DNA from: Asparagopsis taxiformis
Lineage: Eukaryota; Rhodophyta; Florideophyceae; Bonnemaisoniales; Bonnemaisoniaceae
Assembly (NCBI GenBank): GCA_030407315.1
Contig: JALQPE010000775.1
Coordinates: forward strand, 39,093-103,092
Direction of reading: 5' to 3'
DNA: 64,000 nt
Made by a program: the position numbers and the translations under genes. Shown one piece after another: positions 10,401 through 20,611 of this stretch (position 1 is its first letter; every line of letters begins with the position of its first letter). Under the pieces are notes generated by a model that had not been told where the DNA came from, made no database searches, and saw only the letters and a program-made list of their open reading frames with translations.

Positions 10401-10516
10401 GCGTTGTTGAAATGTTGGGGAGAGGGTTTGAAACGGTAGCGACACGTTCGCTCATGCAGCGCGAGCGCATAAGCATCTACGCAGTAGTAGAAGCACCCTT
10501 CATACTTGCATTCCAT
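7475..10516 (-). CDS. Plavaka/KDZ-type transposase
   Basis: Intact 1013-residue ORF. It starts with a Cys2-His-Cys finger-like segment (C3, C8, H21, C25), followed by a Pro/Ser-rich linker. Features resembling fungal Plavaka and other KDZ transposases then appear in order. These are a YLRDPVDMLRRQL stretch, a YSDKSS segment followed by YPIHVTLLNFSAPLRR and IVGYLPYI, a Cys/His cluster (TTTTHPCHRCYIP), FEPLHNLHLGISK, and finally EHIDAGPYEHSHLLFKQSYRKTSR. The last is the site where relatives carry the conserved Glu of the RNase-H-fold active site. Such enzymes cut and paste DNA at terminal inverted repeats. No frameshift or stop is seen, so the copy may be young. I found no clear inverted repeats around it. 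A CACTA-type (Tnp2) label is the alternative. Confidence 0.75.
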   Translation of the reverse strand: MECKYEGCFYYCVDAYALALHERTCRYRFKPSPQHFNNARVPAVTHEPARNGDHDSPQPSSPDPESGRASSSDSPCDAPLPPTSTPSRADLLVQSLAASLTTLEYKAGAGRVSEVITILQDPAFSLEKFNSAVRTVEECRHVTASMVETHFRTEGYKSHIIPDKTGKYSAQLYLRDPVDMLRRQLALANDQNTLFHPSPQTAPDGTAIFSHPLHTEFAKTLHQVTRQRVQLSEDPQVVWAEETDPTPSSFAGLLQVYSDKSSTSLKSSAIVAYPIHVTLLNFSAPLRRHCIRTGLTIVGYLPYIVNPSSNALFGDEMPTTSSSASRARKIDILHKALEKVFSSLSTAFSSGFPCTDSTATARQCFPILANYCCDFPEAKELSCTRNSTTTTHPCHRCYIPATQLESSAPHQPRSLDDTRSARQESAQEHTTAPLEALSLLEQHSVLESTALLPTNSPLDPYNIFSFEPLHNLHLGISKLIKQCIVHRLSSPDLTTTTASHSGTPRTFKKVKKSILAGSNSILSAIERDYYITGLHVDFSKGEKGTNLNGLFTEDGIRGMLAAKDYHHVDMVFPFIAAFIDTCCDEVDTAPLTSICTQYSDLVAWVMKRGRIKHWTAAELESLQNSISYFKQSMLSTLGPFHTTGLKTFKFHLLDHLPGDLQRYGALEHIDAGPYEHSHLLFKQSYRKTSRRRSTAMEETIRHMEFSLATPTGHTPSNTLGNARMISPTDGAVLVRDGFTVALHDFASLLPDATLLVADIDGQPDPATLLPLHNSSFPSGTITLFQQLGDTAAQAFLTLARLRATAEGPPIHDMDISVTAVKSAYVMGGYVPDADDFDPHSGMLRPTNVSRHKQQRVFATSSFGPAKRSQYSFVVISGTADDYRTIWVGRVLALVRLQSPNLFQPVELAFVQYMTCFAPKTAVEKSLGCICLKWSTWDPDNGSVDSNDTASHSAGGPWFDLIPASTISGTVHIVRSNFPVKPFTKQMHWSDHRFYLNRFYTNTDYQFTDDNEEE

Positions 10517-11231
10517 GTCGAGTTTTGACGCAAAAGGGAGGATTGCGAGCTGAACAGGGGAGACTGTGCCGTCCAGATGCGACCAATTTTAGTTTTGTGG
10601 TGCTTTCGAGACTTGGAATGTAACGTGTTCGTAGTTTTGTGGGTAGTAGTTTTGTGCTCACTCCAGCTGACATCCCAACGGTGGAATTTAACCGAGAGTT
10701 CAATCATTTCCAACTGTTACATCACATTGCGTGCTGGCAACGTGTGCATGGAAGGACGAACGACCGCCCTGGGAGATGAAATTTCAATTAATTCATTTGT
10801 AATAATAAACTTGTTTATTTCCGAACTTCGTGGAATCTGAATGTGCTTTACAGCGGATATGCCACGGATCATGTAAGGAAAGCAAATGGATTCTCATATA
10901 TATGATTATATGTTTCTATTCGTTGTTCTCGATCCGGATCTCATTGTTCGGGGATTCAGAGACCATGGCTTGGGCCATACTCAATCTCACTGCCGGCGAT
11001 GATTTCGAGTATGCACAGCAAGACTTAAGAGAAAGACTTAAGCGGACGCTGAAAGCTGTCCAGTCGACGCCGCAGGCTCCACTCCGCCCTCATCACCGAC
11101 TGATATTCTTTGACCGCCTTTGCTTTGTACGTGCGCGAATGTTGATCAAGATTCGCGCACGTACCTTCGTTCCATCCTCTACCCTCGAGGTCCGTTAATG
11201 CGATATTTTTCATTGGAAGCCTGTTGACTCA
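10517..11231. other. Spacer upstream of the transposase
   Basis: Presumed promoter side of the transposase. It contains three short CACAAAACTA repeats (read on the minus strand) at about 10590-10650 and a perfect hairpin at 11127-11164. No gene is supported. Confidence 0.5.
11127..11164. repeat. Perfect 14-bp-arm hairpin
   Basis: GTACGTGCGCGAAT (11127-11140) and ATTCGCGCACGTAC (11151-11164) are exact reverse complements around a 10-nt loop that itself contains TTGATCAA. Confidence 0.9.
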
Positions 11232-11590
11232 TGGTGCGTATTGAGCGGAGGATGGAAGAGAGGTACGTGAAGTTTTGAAAGTATGCTGTGAGGGAAGGTT
11301 GGTTTTGAGTCTGACTGTTGTGGTTGATTCCGATGTTGTGTAGATGATGCAGGAATGTTGATGACGGAAGGTAAGTTTCATTGAGCGCCAGGATGTGTTT
11401 TGCGAAGATATGGACTGCTGACTTTGATTATTCATTGCAAAGTTTTTGCATCATGGTTTGTATTGTGTGTAGGATGGATAAGAGGTAAGTGATTTTCTAG
11501 GATATCTGGCGTGGTAAGCGTTGCTTTTGAATCTGACTGTTGTGGTTGATTCTGATGTTGTGTATGTAATGCAGGAGTGGTGAAACAGGA
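11232..11590 (+). repeat. Diverged direct repeat, about 135 bp, two copies
   Basis: The copies at about 11232-11375 and 11455-11590 share the core TCTGACTGTTGTGGTTGATT followed by GATGTTGTGTA and GATGCAGGA-like or AATGCAGGA-like sequence, with substitutions and small indels. The origin is unknown. The stretch up to 11930 holds no supported gene. Confidence 0.65.
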
Positions 11591-11931
11591 ACGGCAGGAC
11601 TCAAGGAGAGTGAAGAAGGGATCTAGGAAGATGGGGAATGAAGCTGTGAGGTGTTTCTGGTATGTGTATATTTTCGGGCATACGATAGAAGTGAGGGTGG
11701 GTTTCAGGTGGTGTAGGATTTTGCTGACCATGTTCGTGTTTGATGTCTTGATGATTTAATGGGCTGGGGTGGTGTCGAGGAAAGCGGATGGTATTGGGAA
11801 GGAGCGGATTTTTTGTAATCTAGGTCGTGAGGGTTCTTGAAGTATGTGCGGATGGTGGTGCATGGCGTTCGGATGGTAGGGAGAACGCGATAGTGAGGGA
11901 GATGGGTGATCGACGATATGCTGACAGGTAT

Positions 11932-12062
11932 TTTGTATTCTGGCTGGATAGATATTCCGTATTCTGACTGGATACATATTCCGTATTCTGGCTGGATACG
12001 TATTTCCTATTCTAACCGGGTATTTATTTCCTATTCTGACCAGATATGTATTTTCTATTCTA
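11932..12062 (+). repeat. Minisatellite, about 25-bp unit, five copies
   Basis: Consecutive units of the form TATTCYGTATTCTGRCTGGATA vary at a few positions, with later units more degenerate. Simple tandem array. Confidence 0.8.
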
Positions 12063-12188
12063 GAGAGACGTATTGTATACCAGCAGTTTCGTAAATGACA
12101 GAATAAAATACGGTCCGATATGGGCCCTGAATTTACCATCCGCTGTAATTTCTTCCCTCCCGGTTTTCGCTGATATATTGTATACTGG

Positions 12189-12430
12189 ATGTCGGGTCCT
12201 AGGATCCCGCTGTATGTACTAGAGAAAGTAGATGTCGGGCCCTAGTATTCCGCCATATGTACTAGAGAAAGTGGATGTCGGGTCCTAGTATTCCGCCGGA
12301 CGTACTAGAGAAAGTGGACGTCCGCATCCAAAAAATTTTTATTTTTTTTGGACGCGGACGTTCATTTGTTCTAGTAAATCTCGGGGCCGACTAGGACCCG
12401 TGCTAGAGAGACTGGACGTCCGCGTCCATT
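12189..12430. repeat. 42-bp tandem repeat followed by a long hairpin
   Basis: Three units start at 12189, 12231 and 12274, each GATGTCGGGYCCTAG then GTACTAGAGAAAGT. The third runs into a hairpin at about 12315-12363: GGACGTCCGCATCC, an A/T-run loop, then GGACGCGGACGTTC. A third GGACGTCCGCGTCC follows at about 12413. The layout resembles the end of a foldback or MITE-type element. Confidence 0.75.
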
Positions 12431-12607
12431 TCCGAAAACAAAGACGAGAGCAGCTTTGGTTTGGATTATCACGCTCTGCATCCTCTGATTGAGTTTTGTA
12501 GTGCAATGCCACTTGGCGAAGCGCTTACAGCAAGGTTTATCACCTCCAATTTTGGGCACTTTACCCAATTCTTTTATTTCGAAACTATTTTAGACTATCT
12601 ATTCTTA

Positions 12608-13493
12608 CAGTAGTGCAATCACTGAACATGTGGCACGTGACATCAGTGATACACTGAATTGTACACTACAGATAACAGTTTACACTGTATTTACAGTGTG
12701 CCAACGCCGCCGGCGCACTCGTCATTTAAGGTTTTTCGACCAACCTACTGTATCAGTATTTAGCCTACCCATTGGGCACCAACCACAAGGACATTTAGGG
12801 CTACAAGCCACATGTAATTTAGTATTTCACTAGAGGCGAACCGTCATGTCCTTTGATTGTAAAAGCCAGCCGGAAGCTCGGTGTCCAATCTACCCCCAGG
12901 GTGAGTTTTGTCTACTGATTCAGTGTGCTTCTCCCTTGGCAATGGTGCTTGGCACTCTTTCGGTGTCCCTTTTCGCTGATTAAGCTTCTCAATTTCTGGA
13001 CGCTGTATCAGCATTTCACCTACCACGCGTCACCGGTGGTGCGCGTGCCCTTCGATCATGTATCTTCGGGTGCCTGGTTCCCGGCTCTTGAGCTACTGCC
13101 CCTCTCCCGCTGTACCAGCGTATCGCTGTATGTATCGCTGTACCAGCGGCTGCCCTACTCTCCAGGGTTCCCCCTTCGTCTTCCTTTTTTGCTTCTTATA
13201 CAAGGCACTCATCCCTTTTGTGCCTGGTGTTCTCCCTTCTTCCCTATTAGGGTTGGTGAACCACCATCCTTTCGGTGCACCACCATGACTCACCATGTGA
13301 CCACAGGATTCTAGACGGATCGTCTGTGTGGCCTTACAACCCACACTAAGGCAGGCGATTCTCCTTTCCTCCACCACACTCGACCAGATCCTGACTACCG
13401 AGACAGGAGGGCTCGAAAACCTCGCGGTGGCTCGCCGATTCGGCTTACAGCCAAGTCTTCTCGTTGTCGAATCGACCAAGCCATTGCACTATA
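12608..13493 (+). repeat. Solo LTR related to Gypsy-outer
   Basis: The sequence is colinear with 21966-23092, though diverged. Shared blocks include CAGTATTTAGCCTA, CTTCTCCCTTGGC, GAGACAGGAGGGCTCGA and GCATTGCACTA-like ends. No primer-binding site or gag follows it, so it is a solo LTR left by recombination between two LTRs, or an orphan fragment. It lies at the 3' edge of a broken minus-strand ORF. Confidence 0.75.
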
Positions 13494-13499
13494 AGTTTC

Positions 13500-14056
13500 A
13501 ACAGATGATCTCGACGCGTCACGCATTTGCAGAACTGTTTCTAGTGTCTTCGATCTGTTTAGTGTAAAACGCTGTTTAATACTTTCAGGGGCGCCGATGT
13601 ATATCTCTGTCAGTTGTTCATCGGTCATTCCAAGCAGAGAGGATATCTCCATTTTGCCAATTTCAGGCATGGAGGCATGGAGGCCGGAACAGAAGGGATT
13701 TCGAATGTGCCGGACGTCTGATTTTCCTGCATTAGCGGCGCTGCCTGCACTTCAATTTCGGTTGCCTGGTGGGTCATTATTGATGCTGTTCTTGGTCGAA
13801 TGACGTCGCGCCCGATAATAATTCTAGGGAAGGTTCTCTTGCGAGCTGCACCATTGCTTGTTCCAGCGCCAGGAGTTCCCGCAGGATGTGGCATGATTTT
13901 CAACGGAAACGGAGACGGATGTATGGGGAAAGCGCGATGTAGTCTGGTTCGTGGGAGCTGGGAGGCGAGTCTGCTTGCTCCTTGACCTGGCGTCTGTGAT
14001 CGGGTGCTGCATGGCGACTGCCTCTTTCCTGTTATGTCGCCGTCGATAATTGGCAT
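13500..14056 (-). pseudogene. Broken unknown ORF next to the solo LTR
   Basis: A minus-strand frame from 14056 (Pro/Arg/Ser-rich, with PFPLKIMPHPAGTPGAG) gives way near 13670-13630 to a second frame with MEISSLLGMTDEQLTEIYIG, as if by one frameshift. The second frame runs into the solo LTR at 13493. I do not recognise the protein. A low-complexity N-terminus followed by an alpha-helical segment could be a gag remnant or a host gene. Confidence 0.3.
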
Positions 14057-14248
14057 TGCAGCTGCAGCCGTGATTCAATCATTCCCAGCCCTGGTACAGG
14101 GGGTGCTCCTCCAATTTTGGGTTGCATACTGTACCCGATACAGAAAGAGGCCCCGCCAACTACTCATCGTGCCTGCACTATCGTTTTGATGTTAAAATAT
14201 ATTTTGTGCCTCTTGAAATTCTAATATAAGCTCCCATACAATGATGGG

Positions 14249-14275
14249 TACACGTGTGTTCGATGCACACGTGTA
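14249..14275. repeat. Short inverted repeat
   Basis: ACACGTGTG and CACACGTGT arms around TTCGATG. The 14057-14300 stretch otherwise holds nothing I can name. Confidence 0.6.
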
Positions 14276-14299
14276 TCGAGTTCACAACTGGCGGCGAGT

Positions 14300-16780
14300 G
14301 AACATGTGTGGAACAGCACGCGTGCATGTATGAAACCTCGTTCAATTTACAGCGATGTTTCTCATACTAATCAAAATTATCACAACTGTACCGTCCCTAC
14401 CGCCGGTAGATTGTTCACGTGCCGTATCCAACCCTCTATGATCAGCCAAAGTTTCCACGTTGGAATTTGGCAAAGCTCTAATTGCAACTTGATATCGTTG
14501 TGTGCCACCTGCTCTTTGAAATTGCACGTAAGCTTCAAGCTGATGTTGTTGTATGCATCGGAGACTTCCATTTATTCCGTTGCTGTGAATACAATACGAA
14601 AAGGCAATAAATATGGCTTTTGACATGGTGCATGTTTGTAGAGCGCTGATTGCAATCCCAGTCGGAGAAAGCCATCACGACGTATGGTTGGTAAAACGTT
14701 GGACACGCTGAGAAAATGGTGCGGTAGGACATGTATCGATAAAAAAATGTGGACTACACAGTACAGCGTGATGTCCACTTTTCAATATTGTGCCGTGCAA
14801 TGAGATGACATGTAACATTCTCGAAGAAACTTTGTTCTTTTCTGTATGATGCGGATATAGTCAGCATACAGATCTAGCCACGTACCCCTTGAGGCCAGAG
14901 CACAGACGGCTAGTTTGCGTGATCGAAAATATCCCTCTCTGAACGTGATCCTGAGAGAGATGTGAGCCGAGCTTTGCCATTGGTGCAAACCATAACGACG
15001 GAGTGCGTTGTTGGTGCTCTACTGATGATTTGTGGAAATTCCAACATCGCATATACAACAATCGTGACTACAACTTGTATAATCCAAAAAGCAGACATTA
15101 TATCCGACAATGACCGTTCTATCTAAAGAGTCTTTGAAGCAGTTTCAACAATGCTCAATTCCTCACGCCTTACGTTGTTGAAATTAGCCCACTTCCTGCT
15201 ACACGTCATGCAACACTCCATCGGGCAATTTCACGACCATGATCTCAATCACAGGCACATGTCACATGTTGTAACCTGATGCACCAATCTCGTAGAACGC
15301 GACTTCGAATAGCATAAAAGCGCATCGCATGCTTAGCATTTTTCGCTCTACCTCCCAGTCCAGAACGCACGACTAGAAAACCATGTCAGCTCCAGTACCA
15401 CAACCAACGCCCATGCAGCCTTTCAACGCGCCGCAACAACCACAACCACAAGCGCCGGCACCGGCACCGGCACCGGCACCGGCGCCCGCGCAGCCGTACA
15501 TCCTCCGCCGCCGCCGCCTGGTCCGAACGCGTACGCACCGCCGATGCAGCAGCAAGCGTACATGCCGGCGGCAGCGCCGGCGGCGCAGCAGCCGAATGCA
15601 GCACCTGCAATCCAAGTGAATGAGACAGCTTCGCCAGGGAAGGCGGACGAATCGTCGTGGAGCAGGTTGGAAAAGACGCGCTATGGGCTCTACTTTATGG
15701 ATTTCCTATGGGGCGTTGTAATGTGGGGTGTGACAGCAGACGAGGTGTATGTCGCCGATAAAAGCTTTTGTTTCCTGACGAAAAGCGACGGAGATACGGG
15801 GCCGTGTGTGGCGATTATTTCGCTGGGAGTGATCATGATGCTTGTGCTGTTCGTGATTATCGGTACGCATTCGCTCAAGCATTTCCATAGAGCGTATTTG
15901 CCGTATCTGTGGGAGGCTATTGCGTTTGGGGTTATGTCGCTGCTATGGTTTATCTTGGCTATTGTGGCTATTGCAGTGACGACAAGTATATTCAGAGACG
16001 CGCGTGAAATTGCATCGCTGATCACGGCGGGGTATTTGCTGGCATTTCGCATGGAGCATCGGCGTGGGTTGCGTACTCGGATTTCAGGAGCGAAAAGGTG
16101 AGTGATACCGAACATGTGGCAGCTTAGTTGTAGAATATGAAGTTGGGCTGTAATTTCGAACTAGCCAAATGAATTGAGAGATTTGTCGTAATAAAGGCGA
16201 TGGTTGTATTTGTTCATGTGACAGCGTTACATTTCGACTTGGAGGCATAATTTATTAGACTATAAAGAATGTTGTGCCTGCGCAGACACTAGAGTTGGCA
16301 TGTCGCCTGGTTGTATGGATATCCCAACGGAGCGGAGCCGATTGGCATATGGATATTCCAACATAATTTACAGTGGTTGTATTTCCAGATTTCTTGTCGC
16401 CAGGCTGACCACCAGCGTGGCGGAAAGATCTATATACATTCTCGAGGGTAACGCATGTAGCGCTCACATCACAACTGCGTTGTTACATCTGTCCGGCAGT
16501 AGACGTCAATCGCTCACACATGCGACCATACACAGTTGAGTCTTATACCGTGTTCTCCAACTGTGACGAGATACTGTAAGACAAAAATACAACAATGAAA
16601 CCATTCCGCCAATCGTGCAGTCCATAGACTCGATTGGCAACCCAGTAACTCACAACCAAGCAGTGCCCTGCAACGCTCATGCTGACCACTTTTGCACAGG
16701 ACGCAAATGACAATCATCCTAGGCTCGAGCTCATTCTTCCGACCCTCAATTTGCATGTTGTCGCTCAATGATCCTGTCAA
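14300..16780 (+). repeat. Segmental duplication, copy A
   Basis: The block aligns with 46330-48350 in the same order and orientation. Shared pieces include TTGTAGAGCGCTG at 14637 and 46349, AATTCCAACATCGCATA/AATTCCGACATCGCGTA upstream of the four-helix gene, the gene itself, the tail GGTTGTATTTGTTCATGT, and ATACTGTAAGACAAAAATAC downstream. Divergence is high, with many indels, so the event is old. The left part of both copies contains fragments of hydrophobic minus-strand frames (for example 14910-15110) that may be a second decayed gene. Confidence 0.7.
15383..16127 (+). pseudogene. Frameshifted four-helix membrane protein gene
   Basis: Paralogue of the intact gene at 47170. Translation starts MSAPVPQPTPMQPFN and enters an (Ala-Pro) repeat. 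One base is missing just after it (TACATCCT here, TATCATCCT in the paralogue), throwing the ribosome into an Arg-rich frame ending at 15619. The correct frame resumes with the membrane core, including DFLWGVVMWG, SLGVIMMLVLFVIIGTHSLK and LPYLWEAIAF. A second indel in the last helix (about 16040) shifts it again. The original C-terminus HVAA and stop are still readable at 16114-16127. A CATAAAAG box lies about 65 bp upstream of the start. Two independent frameshifts make it a pseudogene, although a shorter protein from the ATG at 15544 would keep three helices. Confidence 0.75.
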
Positions 16781-19708
16781 GTGCCTTCACGCGGGATCCT
16801 ATTCTTCTCGTATATGCTGCACGCATTACGATCATACATCCAGCCACGGTCCAAATTTGCAGCAATCAGATGAGCCGTGTGTCATGTTACCATCATCATA
16901 GCCCGACCGGCCGTCACGTAAATCAATGCCAACATGAAATAGCAGCTGTGTATTCGGAGTGAAGCGTGTCACATCACAATTAGAATGCGCGCCCTAGACG
17001 CACCAGTGTGCGGATTGACTTTTGACATCTTCACGTCTCCCGCTCCGAGATTTAACGCACACACTTCTGACATCCAAACCATGCGCACAGCGGCTTTCAA
17101 TATTCAGCACCAATCAACCACCGCATTGTCACTTGTTCTGTGTCACTCATCATCTGTTCTCGTCAAAACCATGCAAGTGTTGTAACTACCCCGCGATCTA
17201 CACGCCATCTCCCCGTCGCCTCGGCGCCTCTAGACCACGATGGCAATCGGACACATCACCTAAAAACACGGCAATCGCATATAACACAGTTCCCAAACTA
17301 CAAAGGAAGACCCATTGCTCCGCTTAGGAACCGTCATTTTCGTTAAAGTCGCCAGCGAATTTGCTACCGCCTCTCACTACTGCCCGTCATTGCATGCCAC
17401 GCTGATGGCGGCATGGTGATTTCCACCGCAGGAAGTGTCGCGGCTTATGGGTCAGCTATTCCTCGATTGATATCAGTATCATCTCAGCGGTGATTTACTT
17501 ATGACCCCCGCCTTTCTCCGAGAAAATAAGCAGTATTTGCTGTCGTACCATCGCGTGGAGCGCTATATGGAGGTGAGAAAAGGGGTGAGGAATCATGAGT
17601 AAGCGCGTGAGGGTCGTACAGGAGTCAACTCTATAAAATTGTATACGTTCATTGGTGATAAGTTGACGGATCATAAATCAAATGCGTGTGGGAGCTTTCC
17701 ATCACTCTTATGATTGCGTTTGAAATTAGTATTCGCGCCTGTTACGATCGCTAATGAGAGCGCAAACTCGAGACCCACCACTGAAACATCAACTTGCAGA
17801 TCAAAACCTTCGCTATACGCTCGCACTAGTACCCTTGTTACCACACTATGATGCCCAATCGGCGCAGCATAGATAGAACCGTTACAAGCATAACAAGGAG
17901 CCTAGTTGGATAGTGGCGGTGTATCGACGAGACTTGCCACAAAATGCAGATTAACTCGACTATATAGGCACAATACCAACGTGTTGCGCGCGCTGTCCAT
18001 CGCAGTGTTGGAGCTTAGAATAGGCGTCATTCGTCATCGACCAACATGGGACCATCACGAAAAGTTTCCGCTTAGCAGTGCAGGGGACCAATTCCATGAC
18101 TTTGAAGGTGTGCTTTTCCGGAGCGCTTCGGGGAAAATTGTCATCTGTGCGTGCGAGACGAAACCCTCCAATCTTAGCGCGTATGCCGTTCGCAGAGGAT
18201 TTCGCAATGGACAAGCTGCGCGAACCGGCAACCAATGAATTGAGCACCTCCTGGGGCGTTGCAAATTCTGTACCCGACAATCGCTCATTCATGAAACATG
18301 TATCACGAATGACCGATCAAAATTTGCTGCCACGCACGCGGTGTAATCGCAGGGATGCGCTGAGTACAGCAACCGATCAGAGTTGCACAGAGTGTGTGGC
18401 GGGGCGATGTGGCATGTGCACCACGTGTGCAGTGGTCTCGGCGGCAGAGCAGTACGCAGAATTCGGTTTTAGATGTCAGCGCCAAAGTTGTTTCGTTCTC
18501 GGCAGTATCTACCCACGACAATGATTTGCATGTTTCATCGCAGGCAATACAGGTGCCGCTATTCGATCGAATTTGATCCGGAACATCTGCGCCGAGACTC
18601 AGCTTGACATGTTGGGATCAACGGCTATGTGGCTGTAGAATGTATCAGACATGATTCAATGCGTGATGAGATCGCCGGTGGTTGTTGCTTGGCTGCGGAG
18701 GGGGCCATTGGCGTCTTCGAGTGCCGGTCGAGGGGTGGGCAGCGCGTCCGTGCCTTGTGAGTAAATGAAATCGAATTCCATAAAAGTTATTCATTTTATT
18801 TTGCGCACGTGATCGCACAGTCTTGAACACTGACGCGGACTCAGCAGTGCCCTCAAACGTTGCGAGGAACTATTACGCCATCGATTGCCTAGTTGCGCGG
18901 CCGCGCAGAGACGAATTACTGCACAGCAATCGATGTCCGCCCCATCGTCCCAGCACGATGAATGAACGCATGGTGCGTGCGCTGCCACACAACCGCCTTC
19001 CATTTTCCGAGATACCCAACTGAAAATTCAGATACGAAGTTCCTCATCGTCGGCTCCGCATGCAATGCTGCTATGCTTTGACTACACGCTTGTTCAACGT
19101 TATCAATATGTTTCCAAATCTTTACGACTATACATACGGGTACTCGTACGATAAAATTTCTCAAACAACGCTCTGCACTCTCTCCATTGTCATCCCTATC
19201 AATACATCGCTGTTGTCGAACAAAATCCAGCCCATCTCAAGATGTCTTTTTAGTTCTTCTACACTAGTGCACCCAACAATCCCTTCTCATCTTCACACCG
19301 CACCATCATCCCTCATATCTACCTGCCATGCAGCATCGACCCTCCTGTGATGATCTAGTCTACGACGATACGTCCCTCATACGATGATCACACACACTCT
19401 CCCCATCCTTATTGAACCGTTGCAGTTCAAAAGCATTTCTCTTGTTGTCCCTTAGCACGGTACAAATTGATGTGCATGCATCAATATCTAAATCAGGGCA
19501 TTTGTAGTGGAGTGTTTCTTCACTCCTGGAAGCCTCTCCAGTCACAGATATTGTTTGAAGGACGAACAATTTCAGCCAAGCGCGATGAATGCATCATACA
19601 GCATAAACATTCACCATTGTTTCCTAAGTTAAACTTTCTTCTAGATTGGATTTTGAAGGTTGGTTTATTGAGACCAATTAACAATATTTACATCTCTCTT
19701 GATACAAC
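16781..19708. other. Long stretch without supported genes
   Basis: About 2.9 kb with many short overlapping frames but none with recognisable domains, good starts or family similarity. Small frames at 17906-18524 are unconvincing. No repeat or RNA gene was recognised. Confidence 0.5.
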
Positions 19709-20167
19709 CTAGGCAGAACTGCGGTAGAATCTGCGGCGGCGGTTGGTTTCACGGCCTACAGAGGTTGGGGAAGAGCCATCACCTTGCTCGAACTGGTGCC
19801 TACGGCGTTTACCAGGAGCTGAACGAGTGTTTGGCGCTGTGGAGCTGCCGCTGTTCTTATTGGTGGAATGATTTCTCGGCTTCCTATTCCTGTTCCGTCG
19901 GCGCTGTGACCTATTCTTTCCTTCCCGCGCAGGTTGACTTTCCGCATTGTCCTCTTGTGGGCTAACTTTTTCATTTTTGTTCAAATCCAAACCCTTTCCT
20001 GCTGTACCCTCAGGCCTTTTCTGTACCTCCGAGTTCTTCTTACCGCCTTCCTTTCTCTCCTTTTCCAAGCGCTCCTTTTCCTTTCTTTCCGCGATCATTT
20101 CATCCAGCGGACGATCAATGTTGATCGGGTAGACCGTGTTCAACGACCGAATGTGTAGGAGAGTCAT
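19709..20167 (-). CDS. Probable UAP56-binding mRNA export adaptor-like protein
   Basis: Basic protein of 152 residues. Near the N-terminus IDRPLDEMI (residues 17-25) resembles the short UAP56-binding motif (LDxxI core) of ALY/REF and UIF-type export factors. It is followed by a charged helix (ERKEKERLEKERKEGGKK). The remainder is Arg/Asn/Ser-rich (RSQRRRNRNRKPRN, ending RRRRFYRSSA), as expected for an RNA-binding tail. Known adaptors of this kind join mRNA to the DEAD-box helicase UAP56 within TREX in the nucleus. The match is a short motif plus composition, so any small basic nuclear protein is an alternative. There is no RRM, unlike ALY. Confidence 0.5.
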   Translation of the reverse strand: MTLLHIRSLNTVYPINIDRPLDEMIAERKEKERLEKERKEGGKKNSEVQKRPEGTAGKGLDLNKNEKVSPQEDNAESQPAREGKNRSQRRRNRNRKPRNHSTNKNSGSSTAPNTRSAPGKRRRHQFEQGDGSSPTSVGRETNRRRRFYRSSA

Positions 20168-20185
20168 TTTGATGCAATGGAAAGA

Positions 20186-20611
20186 CTAAAGGAATGCGGG
20201 ATGCGGGATGATGGAGATGAATTGGTAGTGGTTCTGAGGAGGAAACGTGGAGAATTGGTTAAATATGGACTGGATGGTGCGTGGAATATCATCTGAAGGA
20301 GAGGGTTCAATTTTGTTAGCTGATACTGAGGATGAGAAGAGAGCATTATTGAGACGTCTTGGTTCAGTTTCGATGCATGTGGGTGGGAAGGAGGAGAGAA
20401 TGAATGACATAATTTGCATAATCTCAGTTTGTATTGGCGGGTAAATGTGAGAGGGGAAGGAACATTGAGAAAATTTCAGTGCCTCCAGTTTGCATTGATC
20501 TGTACAGCATGGATCGGTGCCCCCGTAGCATACATATACGTATGAAATATTTTCGTTGTCCATCTGTGACCAGGGGCGTGCGGTAACACACCTGTAAGCC
20601 ATACACGTCAC
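20186..20611 (-). CDS. Small unrecognised ORF
   Basis: Minus-strand frame of 141 codons immediately upstream of the basic protein gene, same strand, 18 bp apart. The N-terminal third is Cys-rich and unconvincing. The last 90 residues (from YPPIQTEIMQIMSFILSSFPP onward) look more protein-like and could be the final exon of a spliced gene. No domain recognised. Confidence 0.3.
   Translation of the reverse strand: MTCMAYRCVTARPWSQMDNENISYVYVCYGGTDPCCTDQCKLEALKFSQCSFPSHIYPPIQTEIMQIMSFILSSFPPTCIETEPRRLNNALFSSSVSANKIEPSPSDDIPRTIQSIFNQFSTFPPQNHYQFISIIPHPAFL

Noticed and set aside
10596..10660. CACTA-type terminal repeats for the transposase
   Set aside because: The CACAAAACTA repeats do not recur in inverted orientation on the other side of the gene pair.
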